Assembly: GCA_001683735.1 (NCBI GenBank)
Contig: LUGG01000006.1
Coordinates: forward strand, 62,001-126,000
Direction of reading: 5' to 3'
DNA from: Grifola frondosa
Lineage: Eukaryota > Basidiomycota > Agaricomycetes > Polyporales > Grifolaceae
Length of the DNA stretch: 64,000 bases
Position 1 is the first letter of the stretch; each line of letters starts with the position of its first letter. Below, one piece after another: positions 21,938 to 33,304 of this stretch. The position numbers and the translations under genes were made by a program. The notes below the pieces were generated by a model. It searched no databases. It had not been told where the DNA came from and saw nothing but the letters and a program-made list of their open reading frames with translations.

Positions 21938-24900
21938 TCATGCAACGACAGTGCCCTCTCGATACTGCCCCTCGCCGCCCATCCTGTCGTACCAGAGCCT
22001 CCCCTCGGTGGTGGGCGCAATGTACCCGGCCCTGATCACAAAGTCGCCGAAATGCTCGCCAGGGTGTCTCTCGAGAGCATAGCGTTTGATCATCGGCCTG
22101 AGGATCGCAAGAATCTCTGGCTCCGAGACGGTTTCTATTGGCGGGTGTGAGGATGTCGGACTGTGTGGTGAATGAACAGCGAACAACTCACCTCGGTAGA
22201 TCTTGTTCAGTCGCTGCCCGTGGTATCCGCCGCCTAGGAGCATAGAGTACGAGCCGGGAGCCTTACCTATGAAGGCAACCTCTGGAGACAGCGTATATAT
22301 TGAGCTTACGAATGCCGAAAAGATATCATTGCACTTACCTGCCAAATAGGGCCTGGCACAACCGTTCGGGCATCCGGTCATTCTCATGACGATCGAATCG
22401 TTGCGGAGACCGTTCTCTTCACAAATCGCCTCGATCTTGCTGACCAGGATCGGCAGGTACTGCACAACGACACATATCATCAGCAAACGTCGACCCTTCA
22501 CACTGAGGCACGCACCCTTTCGGACTCGGCCATCGCCAGTCCTAAAAGAAGTCACAACACGTCAGCGAACATAGCGGCGATAGAGTAGCAGACGGGCACA
22601 CGCACCACACGTCGGGAACGCCACGCATGCCGAGGCAGATAGTCGCAGACCGGTGTGTGAGAGATTATCTAGTTTATACTTGGCAAGAAGCCCCTTGATG
22701 GCGGGGAGATCCTCTGTGGCCACGTCCGCGATAACGAGGTGCTGGTTGGCAGTCATGCGGAAAGAGCCCTTGTGTACCTTTGCGATCTCGCGCAGACCGG
22801 TCTTGAAGTCGCGTTCGGGCTCGTCCTGAATTCTGCCGTTCTCGATGAAGCAGGTGAAGTTGTGCTTGCCGTCCTCGCCGGTGACCCAGCCAAAGTCGTC
22901 AATGTTCTTGTCAAAGGTGAAAGGACGCGCAGGCTGGAGCTTGTAGCCCAAGCGGCGCTCGACCTCTGTCTTGAAGGTGTCCAAGCCCATTCTATCGATC
23001 GTGTATTTGAGACGAGCGTTCTGAGAAAACAGGCGATGATCAAGTAAGCAGAGATCGAGATGCAGATAACGCGTACCTTGCGACTGCGCGGAAAGTCGAC
23101 AGACAGTCAGTAATGGAAGTGGCAGAGAAGAGAAGAGAGAGAAGGCCCACTCTTCGCGATTGCCGTTGTCCCTCTGAACGAGCATGATCTTCTCCGCTAC
23201 GTCGCGGCCTTGCTCGAAGGTGCAGAAGCCAAGGATGCTACCCATTCGCGGGTATGTCTTCTTGTTGCCATGGGTGACACCCATTCCGCCGCCGGCCGTG
23301 ACATTGAAGCCAGCGAGGCCGCCGTCGTCGTCGATGATGGCGATGAAGCCGACGTCATTGGCGAAGACGTCGACGTCGTTGGTGGGAGGTACCGCGACAG
23401 CTACCTTGAACTAGTATGCGTCATGCACGTCAGTCGAGAAATTCTCCGATGGGATGGATAAACAGACCTTGCGAGGAAGATAGAACTCGCCGTAGAGAGG
23501 TTCGACGTCCTTGAGGGCCCCGCCGCCGACGAGCTTCTTGTCAAGCCAGATCTCGTGATAGGCGGTGGTGCGGGGGAGGAGGTGGTTGCTGATGGACTTC
23601 GCAAATTCGTAAGCCTGGGTATGCAGCTTGGACAGGGACGGGAGCGCCGATACGATGACGTTCCTAGGGGGCAGAGTGAGACCTGGATCTGGATATGAAG
23701 GTAAAGAGAAAGAGCGACGCACCGGTTGACATCACCGCAGGCGGCGAGGGTGTCGAGGAGGGCGCGGTTGATGTCCTGGATGGCGGCCTTGAGGTGTCGC
23801 TTGATCACACCGTGGAACTGGAACGTCTGCCGCGTCGTGATCTTCAGCGTCCCCGTCCCATGCTCGTCCGCAATCCTGTCCAGCAGTAGCCACTGCTCCG
23901 GCCTGCATACTCCTCCAGGCATCCGCACTCGGATCATGAAGCTGAATGCAGGCTCCACGCCCTGCGCCTGCCGCTCGTCGCGGATGTCACGGTCATCCTG
24001 CTGGTATATGCCGTGGAATTTCGTCAGTTGCGTGTCGCTCGCTGCCAACCCGCCGGTGCTCGTGTCCTCGAGCCCTTCAGCAATTGTACCCCGCAGGTAC
24101 TGCGACGCTACCTTGATGTGCTCGTTCGTAATCGGCTCTGGCTCCGCCTCGTTCACCTCGACCGTATCGACGCCCAGCGTCTTCCACACCAGCGGCTCCC
24201 AGAGCTTGTACCCAGTCTCCGGCCCGTCCGCATCCTGGTCGTCTCCAAGGCCCAAGTCCGCGAACCGCTGCGCACCAAGCTGCTCCAGGCGCGCATTCAA
24301 GTCTTTGCCCGCCTTATTGTAATAATGCGCGTCCTCGGGACGCGGCCAATAGTGACTGTCGCCCAGACCGAACACCGAGTAGCGCACGTTGGTCAGCGGC
24401 TTCTCCCCGCGTGCCGCGAGCGCATTCAGCGCCTTCAGGAACGACCGCCCATTCTGCGGGAACTCACCTTGGCCCGCGACGGACGTCACGAACGCCACGT
24501 ACTCCTCCTTCGCAAGGTCTTCCACAGAAATGGCGTCCATCGTCGACACTGTCGTCGACAGGCCGCGCAGCTTGCCTCTCGTCGCGAGCCGCTTCGCCAC
24601 TTTCTCCGCGCGCCCGCCGTCCGACGCGTACAGCACGAGCAGCGGGGGCGCATCGATCTCAGTCAGAAGCTCGTTGTATGTCTGCTGCGCCCGGTTCTTC
24701 CGCGCCTGCTTCAGGTTCTCGCCCAGGCTGCCGACCAGCTCCGCCGCAAACTCGGGCTTCGACCGCACCAGCTGCGACAGATGATTCTGGCGGTCCAAGA
24801 ACTGCTGCAGGTCGTTCTTCACCGCGTCCGAGTCCAGCGCGAACGGCTCCTTCCCTTCGCGCTCCTTCGCCGGGTTCCAGCGGTAGAGTGGCCAGTACGC

Positions 24901-26718
24901 TGCATCGACAGCGAGCTTCGTCTCCTTTAGAATCTGCAGAGCGGGTGTCTCCTCTGAGGTGTAAGGGAGGTACGCGACGACGACGCTAGGGCCGTCATAC
25001 CCGTCCGCCTCCACCAGCGCCTGGAGAACCTGCGAGTACGACGAGTACACCGCGACGCTCGCGACGTAGACGTCTCCGTGGTTCATCGCATACAGCCCGA
25101 CGTCCTGCTTCCGGCGGTGGGGATCGACAGCGTTGCGCGAGGAGTAGGGCAGCGTGTCGAGTATGAGCACGTTCACGTTCAGCTGCGACGCGACTGCGTG
25201 GTGCAGCCCGGACGCGCCGAGGTCGTACGACCACGCGTCCGAGCCGATGATCCAGCGCGAGGCCGCAGGGAGGTGGTGGCGCAGCGCGAGGACCTTGAGC
25301 AGCGCGGGGTTCGTGGGTTTGATGTCCTGCAGGGCGGCGATGACCTCCACGCCGAGCACGCGGCTTTTTGCGCCGTCATCCTTCGCGAGTACCCATTTGC
25401 TCAGCAGCGCGTGCACGTCCAGCGGGAGGTCCGCATCCTGCAGCAGCTCCTGTACGGCCACGACGAGCTCCGCGCGCTCCTCGAGTTCGCCACGCGCGCG
25501 CCCGAGCGCGAACTCGGGCGTGGTCGCGAGCTGACCCTGCGAGGGCACGAGGCTGGGCGAGTTCAGGATCTCCAGACGGTCGCCGAAGAGGCTGCTCAGG
25601 ATTTTGGTGTATGCGGACTCGTGTTTCGGGACGTGCGGCGCAGCGGTGGCGGGCTCCCCGAGGGGGGCCGCAGTGCCCAGAGACAGGCGAGTGGAGGGGG
25701 ATGCCGATGACGCTTTCTGCAGAAGGTCGAGGACGTCCGCAGCGTGGATCGAGCTGGCATCGCCGAGAATGCAGCCCTGCACAGTGGGCGCGGGGGACAG
25801 CTCAGCCTGCTGGATGGTGCTGATAATTTCGAGGTAAAGGGGAGTCCATTTCATGGACCACCTGTGGACCTGCTCCGCTACAATCATGCGCGTGGTGGAC
25901 GGCGAGATGACACTGAGGATGGATGACGGGGGGAGGGGCTTCACCAACGATAGGTTGATGAAGGAGATGCCTTCGACATCGAATTCGAATAGAGCGTGAC
26001 CGACGGTGAATATGACGGTGTGGGGCTCGGTGTGCCCGTGTTTCGTGAATGGACGGACGGGTCGGCGGATGAGCGCGACGGTGGCGAGAGAAGCAGTCTG
26101 GTAGGCCTTGAGCAGCGATGACGATTCCGCGGTGGACTCCTCCTGGCCGGTCACACCATTAGTGTGGCCATTGAGGCTGGGCGTGTGTTTTTCCGCGAAG
26201 AGGAAGGGCGCGATACGGTCGCCGTCGACCTCGGTCAGCGAGTCGTCCAGCGCGCCGACATGGAAGACGTGAAGGACAGCTTTTCCCTCGCTGAATGCTA
26301 GCCGCGATGCAACCAGGGCATTGTCGTGCGCCTGCTGCGCTGTGCGGGAGTAGATGACGAATGGGACAGAAGAGCGGAGGACTAAAGCATCGGATAGATC
26401 CTCCACGACGGCGACGTGGAGGACAGTGGGGGTGGACGATAACTCAGCTAAGTGTAATACAAGATGATTTATGGTCTGAGAATTGGAGAGCACAGTGAAT
26501 GAAAGCAAGCGGGCGGAGCGGTTGCGCAGGAGGGTAGCACCGGGATCGGCACCGAATGGGAGGTCGTACACGGTGGCCTTTGTCTCTGTAGATCTGGCCA
26601 GATCATTCACGGCATTTACAAAGGGAGAGGTGGATGAAGGAGACTGAGAGTTGACGAGGACATCGGAGGAGAGATATGCGATCCGCGAGACCGCGGCGAC
26701 AGAGGGCGTAACGGGCAT
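21938..26718 (-). CDS. MET5: Sulfite reductase [NADPH] hemoprotein beta subunit
   Basis: This enzyme reduces sulfite to sulfide with six electrons in sulfate assimilation. It is a very long fungal-type polypeptide (about 1400 residues) made of a long first exon and six or so short 3' exons. The first part holds pyruvate:ferredoxin-oxidoreductase-like domains ([40 protein letters not shown]). A flavodoxin domain follows ([57 protein letters not shown]), then the sulfite/nitrite reductase repeats ([51 protein letters not shown]). The iron-sulfur/siroheme ligands are in [17 protein letters not shown] and [20 protein letters not shown] chose the ATG at 26718 (MPVTP) because a splice-acceptor-like TTGTGTTGCAG ends just before it. 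An in-frame ATG at 26778 is the alternative. Confidence 0.95.
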
Positions 26719-27193
26719 AACTGCAACACAACTGCGGGGACGACCGTGAGCGCGGAAACAAGAGGAATGGGAGAGCAAGAGAGGAATACCTGATCAATGT
26801 GTCTGCTCGCTGTGGAAGACGATGAGCGCAAGGACAAGAGCAGCGACGAGGATCAAACTAGACAAGACGATCGATGTACGGAAACAAATATATATATTTC
26901 GATTCGCTATCGTAAAGACACGGGTCTTTTAACAGTTTTTAACACGTCGAACCTCGTCGCTGAATGAACGATGAGCAAAAAAGGCGGAGACAGCGATCAC
27001 AACTGAAGCACCTCACAAACACACCATCTGTTTGTCCCTGTTTGCTTCTACTCTTAAAGTAGGGTTAGGTCCTGCTGGGTTCTCCTCGGCATCACCGGCC
27101 GCGGGGCGTGAACCTTAACACGAAAACTGCCCAGTCCCCGCGCCGCCAGTCGTCGTCTGCGCCATATCAGTACCCCAGCATCAAGACACCCGC

Positions 27194-27197
<4 letters not shown>
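26719..27197. promoter_or_regulatory. Shared upstream region of MET5 and eL30
   Basis: The two genes are divergent with 513 bp between start codons. The middle (26880-26960) is AT-rich with TATATATATTTCG at 26889. The eL30 side carries a CT-rich stretch typical of fungal ribosomal-protein promoters. Individual binding sites cannot be assigned. Confidence 0.4.

Positions 27198-27227
<30 letters not shown>
27198..27227. repeat. GACACC hexanucleotide repeat, five copies
   Basis: Five exact GACACC units lie in the 5' leader of eL30 and end four bases before its start codon. A unit this regular next to the start may vary between strains. Confidence 0.8.
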
Positions 27228-27231
27228 CGCA

Positions 27232-27754
27232 ATGGCCCCCACCAAAAAGTCCAAAGCCACCAAGTCCACCGAGTCCATCGCGTCTCGTCTCGCGCTCGTC
27301 GTCAAGTCGGGCAAGTACACACTCGGCTACAAGTCTGCCCTCAAGCAGATGCGCAACGGCAAAGGTGTGTCCCTTTCCAAGCTCTCTCTCCGGGGACTGG
27401 AGCGTGAGGCTGAGAAGGTCCCTTGTGCTGACTGCTTTGGCTTCTCTGTTCTCCCTCGGTGGCGCCGTGCGTGCATTCAGCTAAGCTTGTCTTGATCGCG
27501 GGTAACTGCCCGCCCCTGCGCAAGTCCGAGCTCGAGTACTACGCCATGCTCTCAAAGACATCGGTGCACCACTTTGCTGGCACCAACGTCGCCCTCGGCA
27601 CCGCTGCTGGCAAGCTCTTCCGTGTCGGGTGAGTTGCCTTTCGGTCTCACTTGCTCGCCTGCCCCTTATCTCATCCCTCCACTCTAGCGTCATGACCGTT
27701 AGCGACCCCGGTGACAGCGACTTGCTCACTGTGGCGGAGGGCGTTGCCGCATAA
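27232..27754 (+). CDS. RPL30: 60S ribosomal protein eL30 (L30)
   Basis: eL30 is a small protein of the large ribosomal subunit that binds a kink-turn in rRNA. Three exons encode about 110 residues. Exon 1 gives [20 protein letters not shown] and [16 protein letters not shown]. After an intron with a GTGTGT donor comes [20 protein letters not shown] and [20 protein letters not shown]. After a second intron comes [20 protein letters not shown]. The L7Ae/L30e fold signature ([28 protein letters not shown]) is complete. In yeast, eL30 represses splicing of its own first intron. Whether the same happens here cannot be seen. An AATAAA word at 27948-27953 lies near the expected 3' end. Confidence 0.96.
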
Positions 27755-27973
27755 AATTACGATATCCATCTCATGTCGTGCCAGGTCTTCTATACTGCTA
27801 GGCGTCTGTATGATATATACTCCAGTTATGAGAACCTCATGATTTGCCTCATGATCCTGAGCCTCAGCGCTCAGCGCTCAGCCTTTGAGCCAATTCTCAC
27901 TGTCGCCATACGTTCGACACCGGTGGTCCCGTCCGATCCCGTGTCTCAATAAATCACAATCACACCATATGAG

Positions 27974-29760
27974 TTACAACAGAGAAGGTGACATTCCAAG
28001 CACTACACGAGGTCCGGCACTCGCGTAGTCGGATTTCGATACAAAGTTTTTTCCCATCGAGTCGTTGAACGTGATCTGCAGCAATGGATCAATAAGCACT
28101 TTGACCATGACCAACAGGTCATGCTCACTTGCCTTCGCCACGATGCTCGAACCCAAGAATGACGCCAGCCCATCTCCCTTGTCCCGATATTCGGCGAAAT
28201 AGTCTGGCACCTTGAGCGTTCGTATGCTCCGGGGCTGTACTTCGTTGTATTGCGGATCAGGAGCAGTTAGGATGTACGGCGCAAGACGAGCTTGCAGCGC
28301 GAGTCCAATGCCTGTTCAACGCTCAGCCGGTCCGGCGGGTAACTCAAGTAATTCACGCACCCTTGATGTGATTTGTGATCTCGCCCGTGACGAACAGTCC
28401 CTGCCAGATATACGGACGCTGATCCACCTCCGCCCGCGAGACCGCGTCGCCGACCGCAGCCTGCAACGGACGCACTGTCTCATAGTGACCGGTTTTCGGT
28501 TGGATGCCAGCGACGCCCGAAAGCAAAGCCGGATCGAAGAGCGGCTCGCAAAACCGGTGGCGTTCCTTGCCCAGAGTGAGCGAATGTCCACGAAATTCTG
28601 TCGTGACGAGGTCGAGCGCCTCTATCTCCTTGGCTCGTGCCTGTTCGGCTGCAGACGCTTTGGCAGTCAACTTCTTCTTCATGCCGCTCTCGATGACAGC
28701 CTTTTCCTTCCCCGCCACGAGCACCGCCGCGATGTCGGTGAGGCCTTCTTCCTCCAAGTCCCGCGCGGCCTCGCCCTCAGCGAGTACTTTGATTAGCCCC
28801 TCCTTCCATATGTGTCGCGCGAGATCAAGAAGGGTACATTGCAAGTCCTCTGGGGAAAGCGGGCTGTCGGGAGGCGACAAAGCAGATATCACGGTTTGAT
28901 TGGAACGAAGTAGATGTGCGAGATAGCATAGGCAGTCATTAACGCCCAGGGCGACGTGCATCCTCGCCGGGTGGATGACAAACCCATCGTAGATGGGCGT
29001 GATATCGGTGTTGTCCTCGTCAATGTCCACAACAACGCCGCTTAGTTGGTTTCCAGATATTGCAGCGTAGAACTGCGCCATGGGTCGGTCCAGGATGGCG
29101 AAACCGGCAACATTGAACCGCTCGAAAAATATTAGGGCGATGTGCTCGTACGCATCTCGTGACAGCCCCGGCAGTACGGACAGGAGGACGGGTGACTCCA
29201 TCTGCGCACGCCGCAGCTGCAGTCGATTGAACAGCACGTATTTCCTGTTAGATCGTGATTAATAAATTGTGCATCAATAATTGGGATCATAGAGTTGAGG
29301 TATGTGGAATACGAGCAGCGAGGGTTGTATGCATCTCCAGAGTTACACAATAACGTACCAGATAGCCTCTGCCTGCGTCCAATCACTAATGTCACCGTCC
29401 GCAAAGGGCCATGACACGACCACATCTTGTCCGCTAGCAAGCGCTTCATCAAGCTGAGCGCCGACCAGATAATCCGTCACCTTCACGGTGGGCGATGGTT
29501 TGGACGATGATGGTCCTGCCTGAGAATTCTGCGCAGATATCTTGCTAGCATCATCTTCCGGAGATGCATTCCTGCGCAGACCCACACGCGCGGGGATTTC
29601 CTAGAAGAATTTCAGTAAGTGGCATGGAAGAGGAATACATAGTGTGGCGCACTATCGTCGGCAGACGCAGGAGGTCATGGAGTCCCAGCCCAGCGCGAAT
29701 GGAGGTCCTGCCAGTATCGAGGATAACCACAAGGGGATCTCGGAAAACAACGCTACTCAT
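27974..29760 (-). CDS. Actin-related protein, Arp9-like (SWI/SNF-RSC subunit)
   Basis: Fungal Arp9 pairs with a partner ARP on the HSA helix of the SWI/SNF and RSC remodellers. Exon 1 starts MSSVVFRDPLVVILDTGRTS and IRAGLGLHDLLRLPT, an actin-fold phosphate-1-like loop. A later exon has TDYLVGAQLDEALASGQDV and VVSWPFADGDISDWTQAEAI. The large exon reads VLLSVLPGLSRDAYEHIALI, FFERFNVAGFAILDRPMAQF and GVVVDIDEDNTDITPIYDGF, the second phosphate-binding loop. A long charged insertion follows (RDLEEEGLTDIAAVLVAGKE, KKKLTAKASAAEQARAKEIE), then IWQGLFVTGEITNHIKG. Residues usual for ATP hydrolysis in actin are not all evident, as in other Arp9 proteins. An in-frame ATG at 29817 would add 19 residues. 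The gene converges on eL30. The Arp9 class is inferred from overall pattern; other ARPs are possible. Confidence 0.75.
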
Positions 29761-30343
29761 CCCGGTGGTGACGATACCGTCCAGTACTTGATTGAGTCTA
29801 GTGACCGTGCGAGTCAAGTGCGATCGTGTTTGGCATGACGCGCAACCGACGCGTTATTTGTTTCACACAAATATCGTAACTCTCTTAATGTTCAGCATGC
29901 TCGATAGAATGTCCTCTCTGTGCTAAATTTATTGGCATGTCTTGGCTTGTATGAAATGAGCACTCATTGCTTCTAGAGTCCGGGGATCTACTGTGATTCA
30001 GACTATATCCTGCTGATGAAAAATAAAGTGTCGTTGCAAGATTGTTTTCCGTGCCCTTGCAAAAGCCTATGGTGTCGGTCAGGACAGGCGATGTTTCGAC
30101 GTGTTATCCACTCATGCTCCAGACCATCTTTTTCAAGGGACTCTCTTGTAATCTTGCCATACTGTCAATGCATAGTGATTACAAAACGAACTTTTTTGAA
30201 CTGCATTGAAATTTGCTCATGATACGGATGGCCCTGGATTCCAAGAACAACGTGCAAGACTGAAACGAGATATGCTAGTACAGAGCGAATGCATCAAGCG
30301 AAAGCGAGTGACTACTGGGGAATCATAACTGAAGAAAATGGCT
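29761..30343. other. Intergenic region
   Basis: This lies between the Arp9-like start and the 3' end of the next minus-strand gene. It is AT-rich around 29870-30230. Only short frames without family resemblance occur. Confidence 0.4.
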
Positions 30344-31186
30344 CTATTTATCTGACGGACTTTCTGACTGTTCTCTGTCTGCTGGCCAAACGCCAGACCC
30401 ATCTATCAAATCCGCCACCTCCAGCTGCTCGAATCTGTCTGCAAATGCGACGTATCCCATGCTCAATGGAGGAACCTGCTCAGGAATAAGTGGGTAAATG
30501 ACCGGCTGTGGTCGAGAGAGCTGCCCGTCTGTCGTCTCCGGAGGTTTCCGCCGCACCGCGAATTCATTGACTTCGGGAAGGTATATTGTATCGAGAACGG
30601 GAAGGTCTTCGAAGGGCTGGTCCCCTTCTTTATGTTCGTCTTCGGTATCCTGAGCATCCATCCGACTCCATTTTCGAGAGCTTTGTGAAGATGTTGGAGC
30701 TCGGTAAGTCCTCTGCGTACGAGTAATGCTATCGGGTTCTAGAGCCCAAAATGATGGTGTTACATCGAGTGGATACTCGGGGGGTTTGTGGACTGTAGGT
30801 CTCTTTGGCGATCGCAAGGGACGAAAGATACTGGAGCTGATCTCGACCGCGGTATCGAGCAGTTCGGCGTGGTTGCTCTCGAAATGAGGAGCAACCTGAA
30901 AATGTCTCCCGAATATTTGATTGCAGCCTGTACAATGTATTTCGTAGTTTGAATCACAGCGAGCAGCATTTCATACTCACCTTGGATGGGACATGGTAAA
31001 TGGACACGGGACAGATGGCTGAGATCAACATGAAGTTGTAGATCTTGAAGTGTTCCATGTTTGCGTCCTGCGCATTTCTGGATTTTACAATCATGAGATT
31101 CCTATGGGATCAAGTCAGATCAAGTCCTTTCAGCAATGAAGATGATATACCCATAGGTGTCCTTGATAACAGTGAGCCCGCAAATG
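30344..31186 (-). CDS. Unrecognised gene, 5' end not found
   Basis: I do not recognise this protein. Exons that splice cleanly give ICGLTVIKDTYGNLMIVKSR, NAQDANMEHFKIYNFMLISA, ICPVSIYHVPSK, then a 3' exon (AELLDTAVEISSSIFRPLR, HKPPEYPLDVTPSFWALEPD) and an acidic, Pro-rich tail ending DREQSESPSDK. Introns have standard GT-AG ends (for example, GTGAGT after HVPSK). The first exon I can see begins right after a TTTTTTGTAG acceptor at 31187-31190, so an upstream exon with the start codon must exist. What lies there instead is an AT-rich tract (31190-31980) of different composition. The gene may therefore be interrupted or 5'-truncated by an insertion. The frames look coding rather than random, but no function is proposed. 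Confidence 0.5.
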
Positions 31187-31189
31187 CTA

Positions 31190-32019
31190 CAAAAAAGGAA
31201 CGATCAGTCAGTGATTGTGTTTGAAGTGGAGGTAGATATGAGAAAATTATTCTGAAGTTCCGAAGGCTCTCTCAGAGATCTATGATCAGTTTAAGTGGCC
31301 ACCACTACTTGAACACTTTAAGCCACATTCTGGAGTGGCACCATGACAGATAATGCTAGCCACAGTCATAAGGCCTAGCCCACCAAAAGTGCTTTGTGAT
31401 GTGCTCTCATGAAAAGTAACTGCTATATCATACCTCTTGAAGTGCTTTCCAGCTGTTCAGCCTTGCTTTGCATTCTCCCCATTCACAGGGTAGCAGGGTT
31501 GGTTGGATCACTTCCTTGGCAATGTTGGTTATACTCTCCAAAGAGAGTATGACTGTCATTGCTTTCTTTTGGACAATGTAACCATTCACCCAATGTCTGA
31601 AATTGATATTATGGGGTGTCAATACTGGCAAATGTTAAGGAAATCAAGGGAGGGAATGATGGATCAAGTGGATTTGCCAGTACAAAGGAGGCACTTTTTC
31701 AACTTCTATTGTCACATTCCCGATTGTAGAAAATAATGATCGATGATTGTACGAATTCTGAGTTGAATGCAATATACAATATGACTTGCCAGCCAATGGC
31801 GCACTTGCCTTTGTCTGCGGAGTTCAATGATAATAAGAGGAAGACAGGTAAAAGGTTAGGGGTGAATATTCACCATTGTCACAAGGTTCCGTCACAATCG
31901 AGGCTAACTGCCCATCGATTCTTACGACTCCAGATACAGTACATTGATCTATGGAAGGTGCTGATGGGATGAAATAGTCTGTGTGTGTGCTATCATGCTC
32001 CGAGAATCTAACAGTCATC
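31190..32019. other. AT-rich tract, possible insertion with zinc-finger-like relic
   Basis: The base composition drops between two genic regions. On the minus strand at about 31428-31500, the sequence CEWGECKARLNSWKALQE resembles the first half of C2H2-like fingers (CxWxxCxAxLNSW..L) that I associate with basidiomycete proteins, but the expected histidines do not follow in frame. I found no terminal repeats. The right boundary is the 3' end of the phosphomannomutase gene. It probably holds relic mobile or gene-fragment DNA (inference). Confidence 0.35.
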
Positions 32020-33123
32020 CTATGAATCACCAAGAACATTCGGGAAGAGCTCCTTCAAGATCCGCACTGTATCCTGAGGGCTGGTGACAGAATGTCCAAT
32101 CGTACGGGGGTCCGAATATATTTCATAATCATTGCCGCCCTGCAAAGCCCATCAGCTATCTCCTGATTAGTACATGGCTGACCCCGCACCTTGTATGTCT
32201 TGTCCCCGAAGAAATGAATCTCTTCGAAGCCTTCGTCCTGTACATGCTGCAAGCAGAATGTCTTGTCCCAGCCATTGGGGAAGACGTCGAACGATATCTG
32301 ACCGCCTATGGAGAAAGTTAAGCCGTAGTCCGGAAATTTCTCCTTCAATGCTTCGACGAAAGCGGTGCGAATCCCGTGTTGCTAAAAGATGCCTTGAGCG
32401 AGGATGTATGAGTGCAAGAAATGTGATCTGTTACTACCTTGTCATAAATTTCGTACTCATTCCGTTCTTCGATCCTGCACATTATCTGAGCACGAACTTC
32501 AAATAGACCTTCTGCGAAGACATACGTGGCATTACGTCCCATCGGACTTACATTAACCATTCCATTACGGAACTCAACGAAAGTACCCCTACATGAAGAG
32601 TTTGCTTCAATCGCATTTGCTTGAGTGCAAACTAGAATCACATACCGTTTGATTGGGATGTCTAGATCTGCAATGTAATGGAGGATGAAGTTCACCAGCC
32701 TCTTGTAGCGCTCCTCGCCCAAGAACTGGATGAATGATTGTGATGGAAGGGGTTTCCCTAGCTTATACGCGGTCAAGCCGTTCTCTGCAAAGGTATAGTC
32801 GAACTCCTCCACGACTATGGAAATCCGAGTGAATGACGAATGCATCAGGAAAAGCAAAAACATACCGGGGAAACCATGCACGGATAATTGCTCCGATATC
32901 TTAACGAAGTTAGACCCACCGACAACACCAATGACAGCCTTCTTGCGCAAGGCACGCAGGACGTCAATCGTTTCTCGAGACACTGCCTAATTGTTGTTGA
33001 CTTTGAGGTGATGAATTCAATCTTGGGAGAACAACCTACTTGACGAGCAGGAGTCAGGGTCCCGTCGACATCGAAGAGGATCACTTTCTTGAGAGGACGA
33101 TCAGAGAAAGCACTGGAAGTCAT
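32020..33123 (-). CDS. SEC53: Phosphomannomutase (SEC53/PMM type)
   Basis: This HAD-family enzyme interconverts mannose-6-phosphate and mannose-1-phosphate, feeding GDP-mannose for glycosylation and GPI anchors. The catalytic motif is [15 protein letters not shown], with the nucleophile Asp and the acid Asp two residues on. Following exons give [93 protein letters not shown] and [20 protein letters not shown] (Mg-binding loop 4). The last exon gives [14 protein letters not shown] and ends [12 protein letters not shown]. Total length is about 255 residues, standard for the family, with six or seven introns. All key residues appear intact. Confidence 0.95.
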
Positions 33124-33304
33124 TGTGTGGGTAAATGCAAAAGAGTGGTATCAACCGTTATAGGATACAAGACTTAACAGCAACCCTAATGAGCAGTACT
33201 CAGATCGGCCACGTAGATTTATAGCAATCACGTGGCAAGTACGAATCTACGGCATGGCCAGCCACCAGTAGGTAAGGGTAAGTACAAATTTACCGTGAAC
33301 GTGC

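Noticed and set aside
24013..24930. 305-codon open frame on the plus strand
   Set aside because: It is the exact antisense of the flavodoxin part of the sulfite reductase. Its Arg/Leu-rich composition is a shadow of GC-rich codons.
25078..25710. 210-codon open frame on the plus strand
   Set aside because: Antisense shadow of MET5 coding sequence.
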